A DNA stretch of 64,000 bases from Cryptomeria japonica (GCF_030272615.1 NC_081407.1:97941897-98005896), one strand, 5' to 3'. Counted from the stretch's first letter, positions 45,844 through 59,268 are shown. Notes: generated from the letters alone by a model not told the origin. Translations and numbers: made by a program.

Positions 45844-46633
45844 TGTAGACACTCAAAATTGTCCAGTCTAATTAAATAAATACTTTATTTATTTAATTAT
45901 TTAAGCCTAATTCTTCTATTAATTAAATAAATCTTTATTTGTTTAATTAATTCATTTATCCTCTTCTAGCCTTATTTCTCATTTAAATAAATACATTTAT
46001 TTATTTAAATTATCCTTTTGCTAAATTAAATAAATATTTTTATTTATTTAATCATCCCATTTCCTCTATTAATTAAATAAATCTTTATTTATTTAATTAA
46101 TTCATTATCTTTTTCTACACATGACACATGTCATTCATCTCTTAATTCCTACACTACCTACCCCTTTCATTATTTTGGTATTTCTTTTACCTACCCTCTA
46201 ATCTTAGCCGACCTCTCTTTTTACACCTCTCAATCTTATCCCTCCATTTCATATTGTGTCTTCTATTTAAGGAGATGCTTTCTTCATTATCAAACCCTAA
46301 TATCTAATCACTCATGCTAATGATCTTTCATGCAACTTGCCACACTATGATCCTACTTGCAACCACATTCCGTTCTTTGTTGAGCTCTTGTGCATATAAA
46401 AATCTGAGAGCAAATATATCAAGCAAGATCAATGGAGATAGGAAGAATGGAGATCAAAACCCTATTGGACATGTGATGGTATAATCTTTGTGATTTTGTT
46501 TTATTTTGCATTGTCTTAGGTAATCTTCATATGTTATGGTGGATCTTTGTTGATTGTTAGGCTAGGGTTTTGTGGTTGGATTCATTTAGCCTTTCAATAT
46601 TGTTGTTATTGTTATCCATTTTCACCATAAACA
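45844..46633 (+). repeat. Gypsy 3' LTR
   Basis: 790 bp, the same length as the 5' LTR and different at nine positions by hand count (for example CCAACC/CCGACC, ACTACGATCC/ACTATGATCC and the terminal CATACACA/CATAAACA). It carries the same five A/T palindromes. Confidence 0.95.
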
Positions 46634-46690
46634 GTTGTTATCTTTCTTTTTGTCACAGTTGATCAGATTTGAGATTGTGCTTAATTTGTT
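46634..46690 (+). repeat. Copia 3' LTR, right remnant
   Basis: GTTGT (the duplicated target), then TATCTTTCTTTTTGTCACAG and GTTGATCAGAT continue the copia LTR as at 17,680-17,736. After AATTTGTT the match ends, about 62 bases before the expected LTR terminus. The true right end of the copia element has been deleted or replaced. Confidence 0.85.
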
Positions 46691-49229
46691 ACATACCTAT
46701 CTGAAGGGAATTTACTTGCATCAAGGAGATTTCTTCATTATGATAATTTCATTTTATCTCTGTATTTGGATATTTAAATGGATAATTTATTGGTGGTCCT
46801 ATTCTTAATAAAATAAAGACATTAGGTCTTCACTCCATAAATTGAAGAGTTACATCATTGAATGGTCAATTCTTAATATGGATATATTGTTAAAGGTGGA
46901 GAAATTTAGAGGACATAAGAGTTGTAGAGATATATGAAGGGAGATTTATTGGGATGCAAATTTGGTCATGGCACCAACTTGTAATAAGGGACAAGTAGCA
47001 TTCTTTGTTATATTATATATTTTTAAATATATAGAATCAAATAGGTATTTGTTCTTGGTATTCTTTTGATGATTAATTAGGTCATGCTAACTCTAGTGGT
47101 TTGGGTTGTTCCTTTCACCGATGCTTAATCAAAATGGGGGCCTCTCTTTTGGTTTTCTTTCTTGCTTTTGTCTCCTTGTCCTTTGCCTTGTTCCTTTTTT
47201 CCTTGTCTTCTTTTGCTTTATTGGGGCTTTGGGATTTGTCATATTAGAATACTATCTAAATTGCCACAATTCCCATCCTTGTTTTCATCTCCATGTGGAA
47301 GCCCACATAGTTTGATTTTTGGGGTTTCACCATTCAATATGGTTTAGTTGACATATCCGATCCTTGATCTTGATGTAGAAATCTCTTGTCACCTTAGCCT
47401 TCTCACTTATGCAACATTTACACCACTAATGTGCATTAAAGGAATTTTAATGTGGCACTAATTAAGGGATTCATGAGTCATTTGCATTGCTTTAAAGCAT
47501 CATTTATAATCACATGCCTTCATTTAAGCTCTACAAATTCTTGATTATTGCCACTTAGCTCTCTCTTTCATGTTTATGGTTACTTGTTAGTGGTCACTAG
47601 CATTTTCTTTTAGTTGTATCTAGTCAAGTTGGTGCTTGTCATCATTTGGATTTGGTCTTTGCCTAGTCATGTGTACATGTTTTTTCTATGTGTTCCTGTC
47701 TTTCATTTGGCTTGTTTATGTTTTTGTACATTATTTTCTTTATTTTATTGTTGATTCCAATATGCCCTAGGTTATATTATATAGTAGATGACATTTAAAG
47801 TATCCATGTATGTTATTGTGTTGTTTCTTTATCTCTTATGTGTATTGGGTTCAATTTTGGGATCACAAATCTCCTTATTGTCTTTTGCCTTCATTTTATT
47901 TTATTTGCTTTGTTATCATTTCATTCTTTGGTTCTTCCCCTTTAACCAATCCTATTTCTCATCAGCACCTCAATCAAGATTTTTTGTCTGGTATAATCAC
48001 ATCTCATTGAGTTTTGGATATTCCTTTTGTCTTGTGCCCCAATCAAATAAGGATTTGGTCATTCCCTTGATTACTAATAGTTTTAATTTTTACTCAAACC
48101 TACTAAGTCCATCCTTTTATGATTGATAATAATTTTTGCACATTAACACTTAAAATTTTTAACAATTAATGTTGGTAACCAATCCTCGATCCTCTAATGA
48201 CCATTAACTTCACTCAAAATCACCATCTTTTGGTCATCGATGATTGGGTTTATTGTTGAGCACTTAATCCCTATACACTCAAGTAAAGATACTTGTGGAA
48301 TTCCAAGCTCCTAAACCTCGTTCCTTAAACAATCAAACCTTATAGGCTTTCGTGGTTGGAAGTGTTCTTTATCAATTAGCTTGTCTAATCTTAATGATTA
48401 TATTTTATGCCATAGTATTGCTAGCTAACACTTTGTTTTGAAACTACCATAGCCTTTTGATGCTCAGTGATCAATATGTTTCCCTATTAAATAAGTTGCT
48501 CTAAACTAAGCATAACAATTCATTCTTAAACTTTGATTCTTGATGACTTTGTTCCAAAATGATTACCTCTATGGTAATTGGTGTTTAGGTAATCTTCAGG
48601 TAGTATGTCTAAGTTTCTTAAATAATTCTTTATATCTCATTCTTAAACTCTAATATTTGGAAACATGTTGTAGATGGAATTAACCTTTCAATCATTGATG
48701 TTCAAATTTTATTTTAATACTTGTGAGTTTCTCTAGATAATATTTCAAAGATCATATCCATCCTTAGTCTTTGATGACCCAAGTATACAAATCGCAATAG
48801 CTAAGTTTCTTGGTCATTGATATTCAACTATTTCTCTTAATGCTTACAAGCCTTATGGATAGTCGTTCCTAGTATCCTTAAAGCTTGACTATTGAAAAAA
48901 ATATAATTCTGAGATAACTATAAAGCTTATCCACTTCAATTAATATAACTCATGGCCAAATCTCGAAGCTTAATGATAAATTTCACTCAAAGTTTGTTAA
49001 GTGTACAAAACCTTGTGCACATGAATGGAGGGAGGATTAAGTATCAATATAAATGAGACCACCTACCCTTAAAGATGTATTCTTCATCCATGAATATTGT
49101 ACATCCATTTATGTATGTCACATGGACATGGAAGAGTTCCTACAAAGGGTACACCAAGAACAAGACATGTCAACCATGACAACAATCTTGAAAATCTCAG
49201 GATTAGTGGAGGTGGATGCTTTCCCAGTA
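46691..49229. other. Unassigned AT-rich DNA
   Basis: No family recognised. Around 47,106-47,350 a T/C-rich stretch gives short hydrophobic frames in two registers, best read as composition rather than coding. From 48,130 to 48,960 words such as CATTGATGTTCAA, TTAAGCTTG and CTTAATGAT recur loosely, perhaps an old diverged repeat. Confidence 0.4.
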
Positions 49230-49440
49230 TCATTACAATCATCAAAATTGGTCTTAACTTATGCACAACATTAAAAACATAAGCATAGGAAGATCATTGG
49301 ACCTCTGGAAAATATGGTGGGTACTTGACTTCCTAATACATCATTACGATCATTAAAATTGTTCTTAACTTATGCGCAACATTATAAACATAATCATAGG
49401 AAGATTATTTGATCTCTAGAGGGGATGGCGATAGAAATAA
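49230..49440. repeat. Tandem duplication, 111-bp period
   Basis: Two imperfect copies: CATTACAATCATCAAAATTG at 49,231 and CATTACGATCATTAAAATTG at 49,342. Both are followed by TTCTTAACTTATGC(A/G)CAACATTA and ATAGGAAGAT. No coding role is evident. Confidence 0.85.
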
Positions 49441-52400
49441 GTTTAGATATGATCGAGAGGTAATTTGGCATTCCAATGTCTTATAAATATGAAGGCACTA
49501 TTCTATAACAGACTTTCAAACACTATGAATAAAAGAACAAAAAAAACTTAAACTTAAAAAAAACTTAACTGCTCCTCAATCTTAGGAATTTGGCACTGAA
49601 AATGGTAAAGGTACAACATATGAGTATAAAGAGGATGCAAAATAGGAAATTATGCTCCTTAATTGGGTGTATAAATACCTCCATACCAAATATTTTAATC
49701 CTTTATTGAACGCTAGTATAAATTAACACATAATTCAAGAAAGAATATTCACTAGACATCTATCATTAGTGATAAATTACATGATTAGTTGATAGATGTG
49801 CTAAAAAGCCCTAATTTATATACACAACCCTACTTGGTATACTTATTATCCTATCAAGCTACCTTTGCTATGTTGAGAAGAATGGGTTTCCTATAGATAT
49901 GACCCAGATAAATATACAACCACTATCACCTCAGTTGGAGCTAAAGAGAACCTAAATAAATATTGTCTAGTAAATATTCCCATTGTATATGTAATTATTA
50001 GGGAGTTAGAGAATGACTTTTCCCATGTCAAAGAAACCTTTGAATTTAAGAACTAGGGTGATTGATATATCCAATTTAAGACATTTACTTTTTAAGGGTA
50101 GTAAGCTTCTATAAGAAATCTTATAAGCTATAAAGATACCCAAGTGGCAACCTATTCATGCTAGGACTCTACAAGAAATTAGCAAAAATCCACAAAATGA
50201 TAGTTGATAAGCATAAGTCAAGGCATTGCTTTCCTATAAAGATTGGAGTTTACTCTTATGTCAACACGAAAAAAACCAAAATAGTAAAGATTGAGATTAC
50301 CCCACTAACCATGGATTTTCATGAAACCTAATAGAAAAATTAGACCAGCCATAGGAGCATATTGCAATAATGAGATGACCTTGTAAGATCATATGGATAA
50401 TTGTATAGATAAATATGAAATAGATTTATGGACCATTGCAAGTTAGTAATAAAATTTATGAGAACTTGTAATTTGGGTAAAATCCCTAAGGAATTAAAGA
50501 ATGATGAAAATTAGCTACACCTAGTCTATAATAGTCAATGGGTCTTCAATCAGCCTATCCATAATGTATATTGTTCACTTTGTGAGGATTCATCCATGGA
50601 AAATAGAGCAATGAATTTGGTGATCTATTCTCAAATATTTTTTGTATTGGTGTAAGAAAATCAAAAGATAAAATAACATCTAAAATAGAAAGTACTAAAT
50701 AAAGGAGATGAAAAAAATATTTTGATAGAAACTTTAAAGAAGAAGAAAAAATTCCTTTCTGAGGAGGAAAAAGACTCAATCTCAAACTATCCCCTTTACA
50801 TAGTTCCTTCTTCCCACCATGTTCTTCTTCCTCATATCCTCCTCATGAAACTCCAATCCCAAACGCTTCCCTCTATCCTCCTAGACACTCATCTTCTCAA
50901 GCTATGGATTTTTCATAGCTACCTCAAATTCCTCCAAACCAAGTTCCAAATCCTTCTCCATCTCCACCTCATTCATCTCCACCACAAGATACTCGCAGCG
51001 CTTTACCCACACATCTTAAATAAGAAAACTAGGTAATGGTAAGGAGCAATTTATAAAAATATTAAAACAAGATTTAAATGTTGGGCATGTGGAGACATTG
51101 TAGGAAGAAAGGAAAGAAGAGGATAACCTTGGGGATTCTTAGGCTATTACTGACACTAAAATTTTAAACCTTCATCTGTTACCTCCACCACATTAGTGTG
51201 AGCAAGAAGTCTACTATAAAGATATGAGGATAACTACTCCTTGTCAACAATCACAAGAAGAGGCATCTAGCCTCCCAATATGGCTTAAGCTATAAAGAAA
51301 TGGATTCACCACTATATCTCGTGGGAAAAATGAACTATTGTAAAGGACAATAAGTCCTCTGAGACCTCAAGTTCTTACCCCACACTCAAATAAATCTAAA
51401 GGTAATAATAACCTCAAGTTTATCTAGTTAATTAATGGAATGAAAGTTTTGTTGAGCACAGTGCTGATTTAAACTCTCATGACTATAGGAATAGATAGTG
51501 CAAATTACAATGGTCTTTCAAATAGTTTCTAGTTAACTCTTTGTCTAAGATGTTTATAGGGCATGCAAATGATAATGTGACACACTGGAGTCCCATGCAA
51601 AAGAAAATAAGATTGTCTACATAATAGACAAATAAGGTCTAAACAATACTAATGTGATTAGGTGTATCAATGACCATTATAATGTGGGTGTTCATGATGG
51701 CATGTATTACATTTACTTATCGATAAGCATTGTCTAGAAAAATATTGAGACATAGGTTTCTTAACTAAAATAATGCATCAAGGTACGTGTTAAATTGATA
51801 ACTAATTTATAGTCATCTTCTTGTTGATATTGTTGTATGTATTGTGCTTCTTGTTCTTCAATGATTATAGGTAGAGATCTAAGTTTTCTTTAAGTTCCCT
51901 AAAGGTGGTGTCTATCTAGAATCCTCTCCAATCGCAAGAATCATAAGTGTGATATGTTGAATGTGACCAAGGGAGAGAGAATATGAGTAAAGATACCTTT
52001 GGAGCATGGGTTCGACTATGCTTGATTGGATGTGATTCATTGAAATTTTGCATTTGTGTGTGTGTGCACATGTGCACATGTGTTTTTGTTTTAATTATTT
52101 GTTTATTGATTGTATAGTTATTGAGATTAAGTTTTAAAGTGTGCTTGACAAGCATAAAAATGGTCATAAGATGTTATGGTGTTTTTTTGACTTTGAATGA
52201 ATTTATTTCCTATAGAATAAAAATTATAGATTAAACTAAGTACCAAAATAAATAATATAAAATTAAATGAAACATGTATAATCTATCTTTTGTATTTTTT
52301 CATCCTTCCCATATGTGAATACCTACTGCTTTGTCTAGCAATGAGTATTGAAATTTAATGAATGCAACTAATATTATTGTTCTTTCCATGTTTTTGAATG

Positions 52401-54439
52401 ATTCAAAACAACAAAAATTTAAATAAAATACACATGGATAAACTAGCATTATAATCAACAACCTATATTTCTCTTTTCTTTTGTATACGACTCAACTTGG
52501 AATGACTTCTATGGTAAATGTGTCTTGATGAATTAATTTAGATATTTTTCTCAATTTTATTTGGTTTAAAGCATGTTCTTATAAAATAAATGAGATGGTT
52601 TAGCTGACTTATTTTTATATCAAACTAGGTAAATAAATGTTTGCTCCTTCATGTTTTGTGGTTACTTGATCAATTTAGTAGTTTTCTTGGATATTGATGG
52701 TTCTTTGTGACAATAATATACATTTAATTTTATTTTTTATCAAGAGGAATATATTATTTTTATAAACAAAGATTTGAAAAATACACTAATATTATTAAAT
52801 AGATTAAGTGTTTCCAAAAATCTGAGGCACCACAATGAAGTGTTGTAAAAGAAGGGTATAAGGCTAATTAAAACTAATTAAAATTATTCTAGTATAAAAG
52901 AAACAAATTAATTTATGGTGTTGAAAATCCAAGATGTTAGAAGTTTATGGTGTTGTGGCAATAGTATCCTTTAGAATCCAATGTTTTCTTCTCTTTCTTT
53001 CTTCTCTATTGGGGGTATTTCTTTAACAATAGGGAGAAAATAAAAGAAAAATAGTATAACGAGTACCAAAATCAAAACTTAACGTTGTAGAGATTTTAAG
53101 GTATTGTTAATTGAGTAAAAGGTCTAGAGGTTGCATAATGATGACAAATTGCAATGACATTATTGTTGGAGTATGAAAAGAACTAATAATTTTGTCATCC
53201 ACAGTGTGTCTAAAATAAAGAAGCTAAGGTTGGTGGTAAAATAGGATCTTGTTTTTAAAATGGTTGAAGCATATAAGGAGAAAAGGCCCCAAAATATGAA
53301 GAATTGGTGTCTATTAAAATTATATCAAATCCATAATTGGTGTAATGGAAGTGAAGTCAGACAAGGACTTGCATACTTTAAGATTAATTAATCAATAGTT
53401 CAACTACCAAACTGAGTGCCAAGATGGGCACATGCAAAAATTTGTACACACAAGCTAAATGGTAGAATTACCTATTTTGATAGTAGAATTATTGGGAGCA
53501 TTCACTTGAAACAAAGGAATGTTGTCATTAAAGGGTCAATTTACACAACTTTTCAAAGGTGACAAAACACAAATATAAAAAAATGATTAATGAACATAAA
53601 ATAAAAGATAATAGGAGGTCTTATGAACTAAGTAGGCACTTCCATCAGCAAGGATTAGTGGGAAGTGTCATATGCATGCCACATGGGTCATGAGCTAGGT
53701 CATTGAGCCATCCTTGGACTTGCCATGTATGCCTATTCGATTTTAGGCACTTACAAATACATGTTTAATCTATATCACTATGCACATGAGCAATTTGATA
53801 GAATATGTGTCTAAAGTTTCATTTGTCTTTCGTTTCTTTGATATTTAAATTTATCAAGGTGATTTGTAAAGACAACATTTATTAGTTTATTGACTTGATA
53901 TAGGTAAACATGTTCTCTTAAATCAAACTCATTTAGTGAGTTAGATTAACAACAATTAAAAATATTGAACAATATATATAGATGTATAGATGGCTTAGAT
54001 GACAATGATTATATATTTGATTGTTTGATTCCATTAGAATTTCAAGCATACTCTACTCTTCTTTTTTTTAAATTGCATTCTTGTACACACATTAAACCCC
54101 TTCAATTCACATATAACATAGCAATTTCTCTCATAAAATTATGTGCTAGTTGGCTCATAATAGTTAATAGATGTAAAAAACAAAGAAATAAATTTCCAAG
54201 TCAATTCTAAGCCACTCAAAATGGATCTTGAAGCTAATATAATGATTTCAAAATATAAAGAGAATGCAATGTAAATGCTAAATATAAACAAAGATCAAAC
54301 TATAAACCAAACATAATACAAAAGTACTACTACTTTTCATTATTTTATTACTTATAAACATTCTTATTAAAATAAGAAAAAAGAAAAAGAAAATGATTTT
54401 ACTATTACAATTTCACCCACCTTGAATAACAAATTTCTA
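49441..54439. other. Unassigned AT-rich DNA
   Basis: No gene recognised. A Pro/Ser-rich plus-strand frame at 50,770-51,020 (CCTCCTCAT, CCACCTCATTCATCTCCACC words) and KCWACG-like codons at about 51,078 hint at a degraded retroelement polyprotein, but nothing decisive. TGCACATGTGCACATGTG near 52,062-52,083 is a short alternating purine-pyrimidine palindrome. Confidence 0.4.
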
Positions 54440-54960
54440 AATTCTATCCTTCCCTACCTACCGAGGGACGTGTCTATTCTGGCTCCAAAACGGCACTGTC
54501 GTACAAACGACATGCATCTAGAGCCCATTGACATACATCCCTCCCATGCCCTCCCATGATGCAATGAGTCATGTTCTGGGACCCACCATCGGGTTGATAT
54601 GGAGGCATGTTGTCATTTTCTGGTTTGTGGGCCCCTCTGACCCTCCCGCTTCACCGTTACCAGTTACCTTTTTTGTCATCTGTAATCCCGCTCAAAGTTT
54701 GATTTTTTCAAACTCTTTTCTCCCGCCCATAAGTCTTTTAACTGCAATCAAGAACTCGGGCAGTTTGCATTTGCATATGGCCTGTGCCAAAATGGGAGCT
54801 TTCGAACTAAATTAATATTCCCCCCCTTATTAGTTGTTGTCTCGTCAAGTCTACAAAGAGCCGATCGGGTTACCTACCATCAGTAGCAGAGGTGGAAACA
54901 GGAAAAGAGAAAGAGTGCGGCCCTCGGTGATATGTGCTTGAACCAGATGGAGAAAACGTC
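54440..54960. other. GC-richer patch in AT-rich DNA, unidentified
   Basis: Base composition changes abruptly here: GGGACGTGTCTATTCTGG, GGTTGATATGGAGGCATG, TGACCCTCCCGCTTCACC, AAGAGCCGATCGGGTTACC. A 95-codon plus-strand frame from a TTG at 54,528 has no recognisable domain. CTATTCTGGCTCCAAAA at 54,474-54,490 recurs exactly at 61,830-61,846. It could be a promoter/first-exon fragment of a displaced gene or a piece of an unknown transposon. Confidence 0.4.
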
Positions 54961-57949
54961 AGGAAAGAAAGAAACTAATTTCCAATGGAAAGAAAGAATG
55001 CTCAACAACTATATATTTGATTATGTTTAATTATTTTGGCCATCTCTTATCAATATAATGGTAAATTATGTTTTTGATTAGTTAAATATAAGTTTTTTGG
55101 TCAAAAATTTATATTATTTCTCTATCCTTTTTTATTTATATGTAGGTAATCAATGTGGTAAAAAATGTCAAGCTCTAATATTTTTTCTTGTTGATAGTTA
55201 ATGTAGTCAAGATGAGAAATATTTTATATTAAACTGACTTCTATAAATTAATTCATAGGCTTATGATAGCCAAAGCTATGACAAAACAAGAATTTCATAT
55301 AGGTCTTTTAGTAATATCTATGAATAAAACTGATTTTAGATGTAGTCCTAAAATTTGATCCAAGAAATAGTCATATGTATATTTAATTATGTTAAGGATT
55401 ATTGGAAAACAAAATTATAAACCCTAACAAACTCAACATTGTATATAATTTCCTTTCCATTGAAATCACTAAATGCAAATATGCAACTATATCTAATGAA
55501 TAAGCAATTCATATATTTTCTTTAAAACTCTAAATATCATATATGAACTCATCAATTTTGTAGCATAAATACAATAATACACCAAAGTGTACATATAAGT
55601 GAATCACAATAACTTCATTCATCCCATAGCAGGCAACCCTCCTAAAGCAAGAAAGTGATAATTCAAGAGATATTGAGTGAATAAGATAAAGAATAAGGTA
55701 TAGAAGCATACCAAAATTTACTTAAAACCTTTTGAACAAGCTAGACAAGGAAACTTTCAATTCTCTTTAGATATTTCTTAAAGAGAAGAAAAAAAATGAA
55801 CAGATCAACATAAATTATGGTCAATAATATGTAACAAAATATCGAATCACTACAAGCAAGGGTTGGACCAAAAGAACACTTATGAGGATGTTCTTATTAT
55901 TCTACTAGGCACTTAATTAGTTTTTTAGTATTTTGTATCACACTTCATCGTGATTAGCATGTGGTACTTAAACATTGTGTGAGAATTGGATTGAATTTAT
56001 TATGATTTTAGTCCTCTTTTGCTCCATCAATTGATAGCTAATGTTGCAAGTGTGACTATATTTTGGGTCATAAGAATATTTTTCCAATAAATTAAATGTT
56101 CACTATACAATTCACAAAAAGTATATTTACACAACTAAAATTGACACATCATCATTCCAGCTCATCTATTGTCATTTTATTTCTAATTAATCATTTGTAT
56201 TTGATTAATTATTTTATTTTATTTCTAAAGTTTATTATTATTGATTCCTATTTCTAGCGTTTACTCCACATCATTTTTCTATAAGCTCCCTTAGGTAAAT
56301 AAATCTCTATCTCACCCCCATCTAAAAATTCAATAAACACTAGGATATTTAATTAATTAAACACCTAAGAAAAATCAATTAATATCCCTAATCATTTGTG
56401 CATGCCTAATAATAAATGTTAAAATATTTATGTTCTCAATTTCTCAAGTAGGTGCATATGCCATATCACTTGTACACTTGCAATACTTAAGGCATAGGAG
56501 TTATTTTCACATCCCTCAAAAAAAATACTTTTTAGATCCTTACCATCCACTCTATCCAAGACACATGTCACTCACCCTTGATTCCCCTTGAATCATGGAG
56601 AGACGTTGAGTTCCTCAATTACAAGCATGAAACTTGTTCTCTTCTTATGCTCCCAATCCTCTCAAGACATGAGAACCTTTGGTCTCTCCAACTAATCTAA
56701 GCCCTCTATTTTCTCACACAAAAATCTATAAATTTGTTGCAAACCAATCCATTTGAACGAAATTCTTAGATGTTACACATTGTTGTATTTTCAATATGAG
56801 AATTTAATATTATAGTCTACCCAATTTATATCCTTGGATATGAATATCATAGCTTGGTGCATTGATAAGGCACGGTGGACAAAAATATTTTGTATGCTTT
56901 CATTATATTAATTTTCTTTTGTTGTGACTAAATTGTGTGTCCATGTGAGCTATATTGGTTAACTTCATGCTTTAATTGTCTATATATAGTCACATTTTTG
57001 TGTATATAGCATATATAATCTTAATCCTAAATATGCACAAATGGTTTAACATCAAAACTGATGGAATCTATCACACACACACACACAAAATCATTTCTTA
57101 TCTTTGATCACAATTGGACACACTAATATGTGCCCCAATATTCAATATCTTGGTGACAAATCTCCCCTCTAGTTGACATCACATGTTGTTGATAAGTGAA
57201 TTCATTGTCTCATTTACACTCATCATGAATGTAAAAACTGCAATCATGAGCTTGATTTCTTTTATTACATGGTGTTTTTATTTAGAGCTTCAGTATTATT
57301 TCTTTTGAAGGAGTCTTTCAATGACATAATCTACACTTTCTCTAGCCTACAAAATTTTATAGTTTTCCATAGACGTAATTAATAGAGATAACATGTAACC
57401 AATAAATAGAATCTAAACTTGTTATTTGACTCCTAAATGGATGATATGATGATGTTCCTATGGTTTGTTTAAAGATCCTTCAATTTTGTCTCATCTATGC
57501 ATTTTCAAGTCAAGAAGTGTCATGTTAGTAGAGGTTGTAAGTTGTGTTGAGTGTTTTGACAAGTTGAAGTTGTGAATACAACCATTTTCCTTCAAGCAAT
57601 TATTGAATTTAAAACTTTCCTATGAATCATTATATACTACATGTTTCTAATTTGAGTTGCGAATGAAATTTGATCTCCATTGAAGTTGATTGTGATTTTA
57701 GGATAGCAAATAGAATCTCAAAATTTTAGTGCATCACCTCCTAGGGCTAGTAGTTTTCAATTCAAAAGCAATCTTTCTATCATTTTCTCTTGTCAAGTGC
57801 AATAATTTTAGGAGTTTTTCCAAGGGAAGTATCCCATAATATGGAGGTTCATCCTTGTTTTAGGTCATTCATAGCTTGAGAAACTCCCCATGTTGTGCAA
57901 GATTGTTGAGTTTTACATCTTAGCATTTGGGCACAATCCTTAGTAACAA
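54961..57949. other. Unassigned AT-rich DNA, possibly including an old gypsy LTR
   Basis: No coding family seen. The part from about 56,500 to 57,949 precedes a primer-site-like motif and includes ACACATGTCACTCACCC and CTATTTTCTCACACAAAAATC, which recall the layout of the gypsy LTR, but no LTR start could be fixed. (CA)n is short at 57,072-57,088. Confidence 0.35.
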
Positions 57950-57975
57950 CAACTTTTGGCACACCAAGTGGGATA
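57950..57975 (+). promoter_or_regulatory. Primer-binding-site-like motif of an old gypsy relic
   Basis: ACTTTTGGCACACCAAGTGGGATAG parallels TTTCGGCACGCCCGGTGGGACAC after the intact gypsy LTR at 31,017. CpG positions read as CA or TG here, as expected of an older methylated copy. Confidence 0.45.
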
Positions 57976-58199
57976 GTTTGGATTGTTTCAGTCCAAGGAT
58001 TTTCCATACATTGTTGATATTGGTATTTATATCAATGATATCTTCCTTTTGAGACAATAACTTCACATGCCTAGTGACTCTAAGTTCAAATCTATTGGTT
58101 CAATAGTCCAAGTGTTGGTATGTTTCAAAGCAAATCTATTTTATTTTGATTCTCCGGCTCTTTAAATGAATAAATATGTCTATACTTCATAAGAGTTTG

Positions 58200-59220
58200 T
58201 CTTATCAAACCCTATTTCATGAGAGTGATATTCCTACACCATATTATCTATATTAGACCCAAAACACTGCTAGTTTTATCCCAGATAAAATTTCTACAAC
58301 AAGCTATTAGCATATTCAATATGATTACCACCCACCCATCCCTGCTCAAACCCCTTGAGAACTTGAATATAAGTATACTTATCAAGGGAATTCGATTTGC
58401 AATAGGATGAGTGGGCTTATCAAGCCTATCATCATGAGAAAGATTTAGAGGATCAAACGAAGTAGTATGAAGAATATCTTGCAATGAGATAAAAACCAAG
58501 GAGAAGTAGATGAAGGTTTTTCTTGCTCAATTTAAGAGGTTGGAGACTTAATTGACTCTTTCAATTCCTATCCTCAAACAAGCTCCCTCAACTACAATAG
58601 ATCATCTTATAAAAGAAGAGGTTTGTAAGTACAAATTTAAATTTTTTGGAAAAGGTAAGCCTATTCAACCTTCAAGTAATTCTTCTAAAGTTGAAATCCC
58701 AAGTTTTAGAAGCTTTCAACGCATGCAAGATGTTATATGTATGTAGAAAACTAGGTCATCATTCCCCAAGAGAAACCCTTTAAAGAGATGTCTCCACCTC
58801 AAGGAGTCCCCAAATCTTATAAAAGTCCTTTTGCAAATCAACTTTCATGCCCTAGCATCATCTTCCTTTGTCCAAGAGGTCCTATTATATATCAAAAGAG
58901 ATATTTTGTTGAACAAAAGAGAGACTTTTTTGAGGTAGAAACAAAGTTATCTTTTGTTAATACACCTGCAAATGATGTAGAAATAGAAAAATTAAATTTA
59001 TTTCAATAAAATGATATGTATGATGATATAGAATAATAGGTTAAACAGCAAGGAAAAAGTGTTGATAACAAGTTTTTGATTATTTTGTTTAATGAGTTAC
59101 CTAGTTATATTGAGCAAGATGATGAGATAATGCTTGTTTTTTTTTAATGAGCTACCTTTGTATGTTATTGATGAAGAAGAATATACATCTATAATAACTC
59201 AACAATAATTTTGAAACATC
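58200..59220 (+). pseudogene. Degraded LTR-element internal region (gag-like), unidentified
   Basis: Coding-like plus-strand pieces occur in changing frames, for example LTLSIPILKQAPSTTIDHLI, then KEEVCKYKFKFFGKGKPIQP, and later EVETKLSFVNTPANDVEIEK followed by NDMYDDIE and NKFLIILFNELPSYIEQDDE. Stops between the last pieces are TAA or TAG where Q would continue the acidic/Q-rich sequence. Position after the primer-site-like motif suggests gag. No capsid or zinc finger motif was readable, so the family is open. Confidence 0.4.
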
Positions 59221-59268
59221 ATCAAAATACAAATTATGTTGACCTCAAGATGTTGATTCATCAATAAT

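Larger units (their letters stand above)
30227..46633 (+). mobile_element. Tat-type Ty3/gypsy element nested in copia 3' LTR
   Basis: Two 790-bp LTRs (30,227-31,016 and 45,844-46,633) bound a 16,407-bp element, flanked by GTTGT at 30,222-30,226 and 46,634-46,638. The interior has a 2.2-kb leader, gag, protease, RT, RNase H, a second RNase H, integrase, and a 5-kb 3' region with an antisense PMD gene. RT before integrase makes it Ty3/gypsy, and the extra RNase H plus C..H..H..C gag finger point to the Tat lineage. I counted 9 differences between the LTRs (about 1.1%), so this is the youngest insertion here. Pol nevertheless has four in-frame stops and two frameshifts, so the copy is defective. 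Confidence 0.95.
16433..46690 (+). mobile_element. Ty1/copia element, host of two nested insertions
   Basis: The 5' LTR is 16,433-17,798 and the 3' LTR begins at 28,980. The internal region encodes gag, protease, integrase, RT and RNase H in the copia order. The span is 30.3 kb, but only about 7.3 kb belongs to this element. A 6.6-kb LTR element sits in gag (18,557-25,121) and a 16.4-kb gypsy element sits in the 3' LTR (30,227-46,633). The 3' LTR resumes at 46,634 and stops matching at about 46,690, roughly 62 bases short of the LTR end, so the right edge is truncated and no target duplication can be read. LTRs differ at about one base in ten in the part compared, so it is the oldest of the three. 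Integrase before RT and the ADIFTKPL RNase H ending fix the superfamily. Confidence 0.93.

Noticed and set aside
50722-51120. Possible copia pol hinge plus broken zinc knuckle
   Set aside because: Pro/Ser-rich words and CWACG are suggestive, but no integrase or RT block could be read on either side.
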